DNA of 7,090 bases from an uncultured Draconibacterium sp. (GCA_947492175.1 CANLMQ010000066.1:1-7090), one strand, 5' to 3'. Counted from the first letter of the stretch, positions 1 to 5,631 are shown. A program made the numbers and translations. The notes: a model not told the origin generated them from the letters alone.

Positions 1-89
1 CGTGGCACAGTTTGAACCGAAATCAGTGGCACAAACCACTCCTAAATCGGTGGCACAAAACGAACAAGAATAGCCACGAAGATGGCACA
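1..89. mobile_element. Probable terminal end of an IS21-family insertion sequence (partial)
   Basis: GTGGCACA occurs at 2-9, 26-33 and 50-57, and ATGGCACA at 82-89, giving spacings of 24, 24 and 32 bases. The first three copies share extra flanking similarity, for example AATCAGTGGCACAAA against AATCGGTGGCACAAA. Several repeated transposase-binding motifs inside a terminus, with the element ending in CA (5'-TG on the other strand), are typical of IS21-family ends. Read inward from base 89 the end begins TGTGCCATC. The istA/istB genes would lie left of the window and are not visible, so the family call is inference from the repeat pattern. A non-IS repeat cluster is the alternative. Confidence 0.5.
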
Positions 90-154
90 ATACTTAAAAT
101 TCTCGAAGCAATAAAGAATAAGTGCTGAAAATACCCGAAACATAGCATAAACAC

Positions 155-185
155 TTTCGAAAACAGATATTATTATCTAATTTTG
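155..185 (+). promoter_or_regulatory. Candidate Bacteroidota-type promoter for the lipoprotein gene
   Basis: TTTC at 155-158 is followed by 19 bases and then TAATTTTG at 178-185. The latter matches the Bacteroidota -7 consensus TAnnTTTG exactly, and the former differs by one base from the -33 TTTG. The -7 box lies inside a small dyad, CTAATT (177-182) and AATTAG (186-191), which could be an operator or chance in AT-rich DNA. Transcription would start near 190-195. The leader would then be about 200 nt and contain both hairpins described at 207-381. Confidence 0.4.
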
Positions 186-206
186 AATTAGTAAAATACT
201 GGTGTT

Positions 207-336
207 GCTAACGTTTTTCGCTGAAAATCGCCAAAATTTCAAATGCAAAGACAAAACAGAAGCAGCACACCATGACATTGGTGTGTTCTCTTGTCTAAGT
301 CTTTGTGGGTGTTTGGCGATACCTCAGCGAGTTAGC
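207..336. repeat. 130-nt imperfect inverted repeat, attC-like or structured leader
   Basis: Nested complementary arms fold the whole stretch. They are GCTAAC 207-212 with GTTAGC 331-336, TCGCTGA 218-224 with TCAGCGA 324-330, ATCGCCAAA 227-235 with TTTGGCGAT 312-320, CAAAGAC 246-252 with GTCTTTG 299-305, AGAA 258-261 with TTCT 286-289, and CACACCA 266-272 with TGGTGTG 279-285. All of these pair exactly. A five-base one-sided bulge (213-217) separates the first two stems. A long hairpin with one-sided bulges, terminal AAC/GTT boxes and an orphan gene beside it resembles an integron attC recombination site. However, GTTAGCT breaks the canonical GTTRRRY core and the left box does not fit RYYYAAC. 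A structured RNA leader or a non-autonomous repeat is equally possible. Confidence 0.5.
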
Positions 337-381
337 TTGGGTTCACACCTTTCTTTTTAATCACCTCTTTGTGAATCCCAA
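337..381 (+). promoter_or_regulatory. Leader stem-loop directly before the lipoprotein gene
   Basis: TTGGGTTCACA (337-347) pairs with TGTGAATCCCAA (370-381). This forms 11 base pairs with a single bulged T at 376 and a 22-base pyrimidine-rich loop. The stem begins on the base after the 207-336 hairpin ends, so the two could stack coaxially. It ends 19 bases before the ATG at 401. No poly-T tract follows, so it does not look like a terminator. A role in translation control or mRNA stability is inference. Confidence 0.4.
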
Positions 382-400
382 AGAATAAACTCTGAAAAAA

Positions 401-994
401 ATGAATAAATACATCTGGTTATTATCTTTTGGACTGGTCTTAGTCTTTTGTAATTCATGCAATGAGGAAGAACCTATTGATGAGCATTTGATTAAAGATG
501 GAAGTGGCAATACTTATACAGAAATAGTTATTGGAAATCAAGTTTGGCTAAAGGAAGATTTGAGAACAGATAAATATCTTGATGGAAGTCTTATTTCTAC
601 CTGGAATTATGAAAATAAGGACAAAGAAGGATTCTATTATTCTTCATCTGTTGATTTTGATAGAATATGTCCTGAAGGATATGGAGTTCCAACAAAATCT
701 GATTTTAAAGAATTAATTGAATATTTTGGAGGTGACGACCTTGAACATGAGCAGATGATAGAGGCCTATGTTAATACTTGGCATGGTAATCCAAATGGAA
801 ATGGAGACGGTATACTTAATACTGGCAGTGGACTGTACTGGACTTCAACTAAAGACTATAAATATGGAGGGAATTACTATTTTTATTTTAGAACTAAAAC
901 GACAGGAATCCCTCTTTCTGTGACAACATCACTGCAAGGTTCATTTCAGGGTACTCTTCATATAAAGTGTATTAAAAAAAGATTTATTCAATAA
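401..994 (+). CDS. FISUMP-domain surface lipoprotein
   Basis: This 197-residue protein has a lipoprotein signal: a short hydrophobic segment (5-16) and a lipobox ending at Cys20. Cys20 is followed by NEEE, an acidic stretch of the kind that directs Bacteroidota lipoproteins to the cell surface. Residues 33 to 193 match the Fibrobacter succinogenes major paralogous (FISUMP) domain. The recognisable pieces are DGSGNTY near 33, IGNQVWLKEDLRTDKY at 44-59, CPEGYGVP at 90-97, YWTST at 146-150 and IKCIK at 188-192. The domain is usually found on secreted or surface proteins, and its molecular function is not established. The ATG follows an A-rich leader without Shine-Dalgarno, as is normal here. The gene stands alone between the hairpins at 207-381 and the convergent mobile-element genes, which suits a cassette-like or accessory gene. 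Confidence 0.85.
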   Translation: MNKYIWLLSFGLVLVFCNSCNEEEPIDEHLIKDGSGNTYTEIVIGNQVWLKEDLRTDKYLDGSLISTWNYENKDKEGFYYSSSVDFDRICPEGYGVPTKSDFKELIEYFGGDDLEHEQMIEAYVNTWHGNPNGNGDGILNTGSGLYWTSTKDYKYGGNYYFYFRTKTTGIPLSVTTSLQGSFQGTLHIKCIKKRFIQ

Positions 995-1291
995 ACTCCC
1001 CAGCTCCAATAATAAAGCTATATCAAGAAAACTCACAGTCCATTTTTAAAGGAAATTCAACTAAATTTACGAAAAAACTCGAATTTCCCTCTTTCTCCCT
1101 GTTATGCCCCTGTTATTAAACAGGTAATCTAACGATTAAAACAGCGTAGATATAGCCTCAAATCTGTTTTTGGGAAAAACGCGTGCAATTTGAAGTTTTT
1201 TTATGAAAACTGAATTATAGGAAATACTAAAAATATCTAATTCTATCATTATCCTTTAATATCCCTTTTTATTCGGTATCATTTTTTTCCA
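995..1291. other. Intergenic region, possible left edge of the integrative element
   Basis: No coding frame was found. CCCTGTTAT occurs twice in tandem (1097-1105 and 1108-1116). The second copy overlaps a small hairpin, CCTGTT 1109-1114 with AACAGG 1119-1124 around an ATTA loop. A further short dyad is GTTTTT 1166-1171 with AAAAAC 1175-1180. None carries a convincing T-tract for either converging gene, so no terminator is called. The tandem repeat could be a recombinase arm site, since the other end of the element also has a short tandem repeat, but the two repeats differ in sequence. No copy of the right-junction sequence (5059-5102) was found here. Confidence 0.3.
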
Positions 1292-2017
1292 CTAATGCCT
1301 ACATCTTTTTATAATAATTTCGGACCGTATCTTTGACGGTAGTTGCTCACATAGTTTCCCTTCCCTGATTCTCAAATCACAGATATTCTCATCGCTATAC
1401 TTCCTGTGCGTTAGTAGATGGTTTGGCTGCCCACTATCGTAGGGAAGAAAATCTTGTTTGACCTGTAAGAACTTCATGGCATCAGTTCTGATATTCTGTG
1501 CTGAGGATTTAGAAATATCCAATACTGTGGCAAGATAAGCATGTGGACAGTTAAAAGAGTTGTACAAATGTCTCGAGGCAATCCCTTTATTTTTATTACC
1601 TGTACGTTTGTCTACATATCTTTTTACTCTGCCAACATGTGTAACTGCTACCGCAGAAACGAATGCCCTGAAATTGATCAGATCACAATTCATTATAGCG
1701 CCTCTCTGTCTTGGGAGTGCAACATCAATCAATTCAAGCAACTGTCGATATCCCAACACCCGAAAACCTCCCTTTTTCATTTTTACTATCCATCCGTGTT
1801 CGATAAGCCATTTTCTGTGATTGTAGAATGTACGTTTCGACCTTCCTGTTTCCTGCACATACTGTTTCGCCAACGTCTCCGGGATTCGCAAATAGCCATC
1901 ACATTTATATTTCAAAAAAACATAGGTTTGGAGCTGGTTAACACACTTAGACTTGAGAGAATAAAAGCATAAGTCAATTGGGATATTGGGGTATAATAGT
2001 TTTTCCTTTGAATTCAT
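1292..2017 (-). CDS. DNA-binding protein with two predicted helix-turn-helix segments
   Basis: From the ATG at 2017 the product is 241 residues. An in-frame TTG at 2050 would add 11 residues and is less likely. I do not recognise a named family. Residues about 28-85 read like a winged helix: a helix with YVFLKYK, then IPETLAKQY, a recognition-type helix with SKRTFYNHRKWLIEHGWI, then a basic KMKKGGF wing. A second HTH-like stretch spans about 158-190 (YLATVLDISKSSAQNIR). Two such modules plus an overall basic composition suggest an element-encoded replication or regulatory protein, as is common next to excisionases in Bacteroidota elements. That role is inference. It lies 77 bases downstream of the excisionase-like gene on the same strand with no terminator between, so the two are probably co-transcribed. 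Confidence 0.7.
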   Translation of the reverse strand: MNSKEKLLYPNIPIDLCFYSLKSKCVNQLQTYVFLKYKCDGYLRIPETLAKQYVQETGRSKRTFYNHRKWLIEHGWIVKMKKGGFRVLGYRQLLELIDVALPRQRGAIMNCDLINFRAFVSAVAVTHVGRVKRYVDKRTGNKNKGIASRHLYNSFNCPHAYLATVLDISKSSAQNIRTDAMKFLQVKQDFLPYDSGQPNHLLTHRKYSDENICDLRIREGKLCEQLPSKIRSEIIIKRCRH

Positions 2018-2094
2018 TATAGTACGGCTTAAAAAATTCTTGTAAACCAACAGGCAAGACTGATATCTTGATCATATCAATCATTCCTCTTCCA

Positions 2095-2388
2095 TTATCT
2101 CAGTGATTCAATCGCCGTAAGACTTGCATCCACTTCATTCTCTCGATACAAAACACGGCCACCAATTTTATAAGCCTTAATTTTTCCTTTTTTCGTCCAC
2201 TCGTGTAATGTTGGAAGACTTATACGCAGCCTAAAGGCTGTATCTCCCCGCGTTAAGTACTTGGCAGTTTTTTGCTCTGATTCGATAGACAACAAGTTCA
2301 GTTGCATTGCATCTAATACTGCGCTGTTAATTATGTCTTGAAATTCTTCGGGGGTAAGGTTTGTTAATTGAATTGATTTTGTTTCCAT
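2095..2388 (-). CDS. Excisionase-like helix-turn-helix protein
   Basis: The product is 97 residues from the ATG at 2388; a GTG directly before it would add one residue. Residues about 46-90 form a MerR-type/HTH_17 DNA-binding domain with the usual order. YLTRGDTAFRLRISLPTLHEWTKK-like residues give the two helices and are followed by the wing G-K-I-K-A-Y-K-I-G-G-R-V-L-Y, then an acidic-ended helix. The N-terminal 45 residues are helical and polar. Small proteins of this type encoded near tyrosine integrases act as excisionases or recombination directionality factors and often repress their own promoter. The neighbouring integrase and two-HTH protein support that role. It could instead be a plain transcriptional regulator of the element. 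Confidence 0.75.
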   Translation of the reverse strand: METKSIQLTNLTPEEFQDIINSAVLDAMQLNLLSIESEQKTAKYLTRGDTAFRLRISLPTLHEWTKKGKIKAYKIGGRVLYRENEVDASLTAIESLR

Positions 2389-2452
2389 CACACAATAATT
2401 AATGATTAATGTTACTTGTGCAATTTTAACGCAATCATGACTGGGGAACTTT

Positions 2453-2482
2453 ACGTCTTACATACGTTTTTTCCTGACGTAT
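2453..2482. promoter_or_regulatory. Phased ACGT motifs upstream of the excisionase-like gene
   Basis: ACGT occurs at 2453-2456, 2464-2467 and 2477-2480, about one helical turn apart. ATACGT (2462-2467) and ACGTAT (2477-2482) form an inverted repeat with a 9-base gap. TACGTC (2452-2457) and GACGTA (2476-2481) form another. The cluster fills the 103-base gap between the 348-residue gene and the excisionase-like gene, where an operator or excisionase-binding array would be expected. No clean TAnnTTTG promoter was found beside it, so this is only a candidate protein-binding region. Confidence 0.3.
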
Positions 2483-2491
2483 ACTTGTTAA

Positions 2492-3538
2492 TTAGATGCT
2501 GGGATTACGAAGTGCCTTTTCTATCGTACGAAGTGTTGAACCAGAAAAAACGCTAAAATTATTTTTGAGCATTTCTGCATAACGTATCTTCTTTTCTCCT
2601 TTGCCTCCTTCCTTCACATAGAAAGAATAAGTTAATTTGTATAACCTCGATTGAAGTCCATAATCATTTTCATTTTTGGAAGATAAGAGCTTCCTTGGCG
2701 CACTCCTTTCAAAACATTGAAAATTGGAGCGAAAAAAATATTCAACATCATCCTTATCAAACCATTTCGATAGTTGTGGCTCAAAATGCTCAAGAATCTG
2801 TTTCTTAGATTGTTTTGTTACTATTCGATTTTCTTTATCTGAGTTTTTCCATTTATCATGTACACTTCGCAACTCTGGATTTATTTCTAAATTTTGTTTT
2901 AGAAAAGCGAGGTAATAGTTTTCTTCGTATTGATATGGATTCATATTAATAAAGATCTCCAAAGGTTTATCAATTTGATACTGAATATAAAAATCTACAA
3001 TTAATTGATCCCGATCCTCGAATTTAATTTCTTTTATCAACTGAAAAAAATATGGTGAATCGTCTAAAATCTTATCTTTTATTAAATCCGCGGCTCGTCC
3101 CTTACCCAATTTTTTTTTCAGATCTGAAATATATTGTAGCGCCTCGTTTATTCCTTCTTTCTCAAATTGTTCGATTAAAAATCTTGATGAGACTCCATCT
3201 TCGTCCATAATTAAAATCTTCTTGGCTTCCTCAATATTTTCTTTTAGACAAAGTATAATTGCTGATTGTGCATATAATGGAACTTCCATCTTATGACCAT
3301 CTATAAATAAAGAATTCCAAATTCTTGCATTTCTATCCATTAGTACATCATACTGTATAACAACTTTTTGATCGAGCATTTTATATGCTGCAATCAATCC
3401 TACTGTTTCATTACGAAATGTGTGAAGAAATGACTCTATGCCCTTTTGATTTTTGTGATACGCATCGATGAACAACTGAATCAACAAATTATCGTATGAC
3501 TTTATATGTTTTTCAAATTGTTGTTGTAAGTATTCCAT
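2492..3538 (-). CDS. Uncharacterised 348-residue protein coupled to the integrase
   Basis: The ATG at 3538 is chosen over an in-frame TTG at 3553 that would overlap the integrase. It lies only 4 bases after the integrase stop, so the two are very likely translated from one mRNA. I do not recognise the family. The protein looks almost wholly helical, without a signal peptide or membrane segment. Residues 1-60 and 90-170 read as helical-hairpin repeats rich in Lys, Glu and Ile. A charged linker follows at about 225-250. The C-terminal part (about 255-345) is the most distinctive: aromatic-rich YFFRSNFQCF, then RLYKLTYSFYVK, a Gly-Lys turn (GGKGEKKIRYAEML) and STLRTIEKALR, which may bind nucleic acid. 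It may be cargo, for example defence, or an accessory factor of recombination. A distant relation to RteC-type excision regulators is possible but not shown. Confidence 0.75.
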   Translation of the reverse strand: MEYLQQQFEKHIKSYDNLLIQLFIDAYHKNQKGIESFLHTFRNETVGLIAAYKMLDQKVVIQYDVLMDRNARIWNSLFIDGHKMEVPLYAQSAIILCLKENIEEAKKILIMDEDGVSSRFLIEQFEKEGINEALQYISDLKKKLGKGRAADLIKDKILDDSPYFFQLIKEIKFEDRDQLIVDFYIQYQIDKPLEIFINMNPYQYEENYYLAFLKQNLEINPELRSVHDKWKNSDKENRIVTKQSKKQILEHFEPQLSKWFDKDDVEYFFRSNFQCFERSAPRKLLSSKNENDYGLQSRLYKLTYSFYVKEGGKGEKKIRYAEMLKNNFSVFSGSTLRTIEKALRNPSI

Positions 3539-3542
3539 TGTT

Positions 3543-4880
3543 CTACTTAGCAATTTTTAAGTTTGTACCTGTGAAATAGGGATGATTCACCAATGCCTGA
3601 GCAGTCTGCTCTTTGGTGACTTTGATATACTTCAAGAACTCACGTTCCGTTTTATGTCCGGAGATCTTCATAATGTCAATAGCAGGAATTCCTGCCAAAT
3701 ACATATTCGTACATCCAGAACGCCGAGCAGTATGCGTTTTTATAAGCTCATGCTTCGACTCTAGAGACTTAAGTTTTAGGCCACCTTTAATAGATTCAAC
3801 CGACACTTTTTCATCTATTTCTGCCTTTGCCGCTATCTTTTTGATGTAGTCATTTACCTTCTGTTCATAGGTTTTGGGAAGCGTAAAATCATATTTTTTT
3901 AGAATTGCAATTGCTTCTGACTTTAATGGAATTACGACCTTCTCTCCTGTTTTCTTCTGAACAAGCTCAAGAATCATTTTGCCGCCTTTCAGTTGTCGTA
4001 TATTCTCCTTCTTAATCCGAGAATAATCAGAGAACCGCTGTGCAGTATAACACCCGATTAAAAAAACATCACGTGCTACATCCCAATGTTTAATTTCGGA
4101 CAAATCCAGATCATAAATAGCCTGCAACTCCTTCTCTGTTAGATAAACATTTTCCACCTCAGCACTTAGCGCCTTGAATTTCCTCCTATCCATTTCGGTA
4201 TTGGTATGCAATCCCTCATCAAGAGCAAAGTGCATAATAGTCTTTATATTCTTTATGTGTCGACCTATGGTATTGGGACTATATTTCTTTTTTACGAAAA
4301 ATTCGACGAAATCATCATAAAAATCCATGTTGATCTGGTGGAAATCGTAACGCTTACGTTTGATTTTCTGAAACTCTTCAAATTGTGCCTTAAATCCTTT
4401 GAAGTTCTTAACGGAACTTGGACTATAACGTTCCTTCTTCGATGAAAGACGTAATCCTGATTCGATCTCTTCCACGAATAATTTTATGTAGTCATTTAAG
4501 TTATTCGCCTTTGGTTTGTCGATTACAACGTTTGGATTCTTCTTATCAATTTCTCTTTTAACCTCATCGGGAGTGGGAACGTTTTCGTTATTAAGAATCT
4601 CCTTAATTGCTTCTTTTGCATAACCTTCCATTTTTTCAAGCCTTGTATTAAAATTGCCATAATCAATCTTAGAAGATTGTTTCGCTCTTTTCCCCGTCCA
4701 GTTACAAGGTTTGATTTTTTCTCCTGTAGCATACTTCAACGGAATATATCGCTTGCTACCACTAAGGCCAAGTTCAAAATACCCAAAGTTTACCATCATA
4801 ATTACAGGAGTCTCTTTTTGTTTCGCAGGAGTAATGCCTTTTTGGGGGTCACGCAATTTGAATGAAATATTAACAGCCAT
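3543..4880 (-). CDS. Tyrosine recombinase (integrase) of a Bacteroidota integrative element
   Basis: This 445-residue site-specific recombinase cuts and rejoins DNA at attachment sites through a 3'-phosphotyrosine intermediate. Residues 1-110 form an arm-type DNA-binding region. About 125-235 form the SAM-like core-binding domain (NDYIKLFVEEI to MHFALDEG). About 245-430 form the catalytic domain. The expected active-site residues are visible: Arg282 in TAQRFSDY, a lysine in the KKTGEKVVIPL hairpin (309-314), His383 and Arg386 in HTARRS, His409 in ISGHK, and the nucleophile Tyr418 in FLKYIKV. Length is normal and the frame is intact, so it is probably active. The ATG at 4880 gives a full arm domain. 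AAGG lies 5 bases upstream as a weak ribosome-binding sequence. The 348-residue gene follows directly. Confidence 0.95.
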   Translation of the reverse strand: MAVNISFKLRDPQKGITPAKQKETPVIMMVNFGYFELGLSGSKRYIPLKYATGEKIKPCNWTGKRAKQSSKIDYGNFNTRLEKMEGYAKEAIKEILNNENVPTPDEVKREIDKKNPNVVIDKPKANNLNDYIKLFVEEIESGLRLSSKKERYSPSSVKNFKGFKAQFEEFQKIKRKRYDFHQINMDFYDDFVEFFVKKKYSPNTIGRHIKNIKTIMHFALDEGLHTNTEMDRRKFKALSAEVENVYLTEKELQAIYDLDLSEIKHWDVARDVFLIGCYTAQRFSDYSRIKKENIRQLKGGKMILELVQKKTGEKVVIPLKSEAIAILKKYDFTLPKTYEQKVNDYIKKIAAKAEIDEKVSVESIKGGLKLKSLESKHELIKTHTARRSGCTNMYLAGIPAIDIMKISGHKTEREFLKYIKVTKEQTAQALVNHPYFTGTNLKIAK

Positions 4881-4920
4881 GACCTTTACTTTTTCTTACA
4901 ATTTAGGCATTTTTTTCGTT

Positions 4921-4943
4921 GGGGGCCGAATCGGGGGCCGAAT
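4921..4943. repeat. 12-bp tandem repeat upstream of the integrase, candidate arm site
   Basis: GGGGGCCGAAT occurs at 4921-4931 and again at 4933-4943, giving a 12-bp tandem repeat (GGGGGCCGAATC) about 40 bases before the integrase start. It is GC-rich within strongly AT-rich DNA. Short direct repeats near an integrase gene and its attachment site commonly bind the integrase arm domain or the excisionase. That role is inferred from position only. It could also be an operator for the integrase promoter. Confidence 0.4.
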
Positions 4944-5030
4944 ATTTTTTACTTTTTCTTATTTTATCGAATTTATTTTTCTAACACCACATCTCACAAA
5001 CCGCCCCCATCAGGCATTTTATGCGGACTA

Positions 5031-5102
5031 ATGAATCAATTTAAAGAAAACGAAATCAAGGTTTCGGGGGTACGCCAGGAACCTCAGAAGATTGCCCATT
5101 AA
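5031..5102 (+). pseudogene. Possible displaced 3' end of a host gene (23 codons)
   Basis: A frame from ATG 5031 to TAA 5102 encodes 23 residues ending KVSGVRQEPQKIAH. Its stop codon lies inside the stem of the 5088-5123 terminator, as often happens at a true gene end. The ATG may be incidental, since the same frame stays open upstream into low-complexity AT-rich sequence of the element. Most likely only the last 10 to 20 codons are host-derived, left behind or duplicated when the element integrated. The parent gene is not recognised. It could be only a short chance frame. Confidence 0.3.
5059..5084. other. Candidate attachment-site core of the integrative element
   Basis: AGGTTTC (5059-5065) and GGAACCT (5078-5084) form an imperfect 7-bp inverted repeat around a 12-base GC-rich centre that contains GTAC. 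The site is about 180 bases upstream of the integrase gene and just before a terminator whose own gene is missing. This is where the right junction of an element inserted at a gene 3' end should be. The exact crossover point cannot be fixed because no second copy is visible in the window. Confidence 0.3.
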
Positions 5103-5123
5103 TTTAATGGGCAATCTTTTTTT
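5088..5123 (+). terminator. Strong rho-independent terminator, rightward
   Basis: AAGATTGCCCATTAA (5088-5102) is perfectly complementary to TTAATGGGCAATCTT (5104-5118), and a T-run (5117-5123) ends the stem. In practice the innermost AT pairs would form the loop. The T-run on the plus strand marks it as a terminator for rightward transcription. The only large gene to the left, the integrase, runs leftward from 4880. The terminator therefore probably belongs to a host gene separated from it by the integrative element. An A-run suitable for leftward termination is lacking. Confidence 0.85.
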
Positions 5124-5161
5124 GTAGATATTACTCCACACTCAGATTAACAGAGCATTTC

Positions 5162-5389
5162 TTGGATACACTGCATCAGTTTATCCAGAAAGGTTCATCA
5201 GACCTGCTGCTTCTGTTTTCAGATTTCGACGGAGACATATGCAGTGTTGCTGTATTAAACCAGACAGACAAAACAACTCATTACCAAAGTGGAGGTTATC
5301 CCAATAAAACCACGTCGTTAAACTTTGAGATTAAAGATGCAGGACAAAAACTGGAATTAAGTAACGGACAAGTTTCTACACGACAATAA
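5162..5389 (+). pseudogene. Unrecognised reading frame, probably a gene remnant
   Basis: The frame is open from 5108 to the TAA at 5387-5389 but contains no ATG. Its only start candidate is TTG at 5162 with no ribosome-binding sequence, and a strong terminator lies just upstream. The 75 residues look protein-like rather than random: a soluble, beta-rich stretch with LLLLFSDFDGDICSVAVLNQ, YQSGGYPNKTTSLNFEIKDAG and LELSNGQ. This reads like the C-terminal beta domain of a larger, perhaps exported, protein. The parent family was not recognised. A decayed 3' fragment is the best reading. A genuine small gene with a TTG start is less likely. Confidence 0.35.
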
Positions 5390-5403
5390 AATTGTTTTAA
5401 TAT

Positions 5404-5441
5404 AAAAAAGATGCCATCTGTTGATATGCAGATGACATCTT
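5404..5441 (-). terminator. Terminator-like hairpin, best for leftward transcription
   Basis: AAGATGCCATCTG (5408-5420) pairs with CAGATGACATCTT (5429-5441) at 12 of 13 positions around an 8-base loop. On the minus strand the stem is followed by a run of T (complement of 5404-5409), so it should end leftward transcripts. The oxidoreductase gene stops about 190 bases upstream in that direction and is the likely client. It also lies 18 bases after the 5162-5389 frame and could act weakly in both directions. Confidence 0.65.
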
Positions 5442-5495
5442 CTAATTTAATCCGTAACACTTATAAAAAATCTGCTCCGAACTACAATTTATTTA

Positions 5496-5574
5496 AAATA
5501 AGATGCTCTTTATAATTTTTGAAGCCACACGATAGCAATGCTATGCTTTCGTTTCAAAAGTTCATATCTTATTT
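5496..5574. repeat. 79-nt multi-stem palindrome downstream of the oxidoreductase gene
   Basis: Three nested stems are seen. They are AAATAAGAT 5496-5504 with ATCTTATTT 5566-5574, TTTTGAA 5517-5523 with TTCAAAA 5553-5559, and ACGATAGCA 5529-5537 with TGCTTTCGT 5544-5552 (one mismatch), closing on a 6-base loop. A 5-base one-sided bulge (5524-5528) separates the inner two stems. It would lie in the 3' untranslated region of the oxidoreductase mRNA, ahead of the hairpin at 5404-5441. It could protect the mRNA or be a REP-like repeat. No T-run follows it. Confidence 0.45.
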
Positions 5575-5631
5575 ATCTTGCAGCTTTCATTATGAGTTCA
5601 TAGAATCACGCGGATTCATTTGAATTAATCT

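Noticed and set aside
1109..1124. Terminator between the lipoprotein gene and the minus-strand operon
   Set aside because: The 6-bp stem has no T-run on either strand.
1129..1414. Second attC-like site using CTAACG (1129-1134) and CGTTAG (1409-1414)
   Set aside because: The partner lies inside a coding gene 280 bases away and no inner stems link the two, so this is a chance 6-mer match.
1541..1972. 143-codon plus-strand frame
   Set aside because: It lies antisense inside the two-HTH gene and its protein is Cys/Phe-rich without a recognisable domain, as expected of a shadow frame.
2018..2050. TTG start at 2050 for the two-HTH protein
   Set aside because: No ribosome-binding sequence supports it, and an ATG 11 codons later begins the domain-like sequence.
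4711..5031. 106-codon plus-strand frame across the integrase start
   Set aside because: It is antisense to the integrase and its upstream region, and its second half translates AT-rich and repeat DNA (GRIGGRIFF, poly-Phe). No start signal is seen.
5059..5084. tRNA or tmRNA 3' end at the integration junction
   Set aside because: GGTTTC...GGAACC superficially recalls a T-arm, but the GTTCGAA-type loop, acceptor pairing and CCA are absent.
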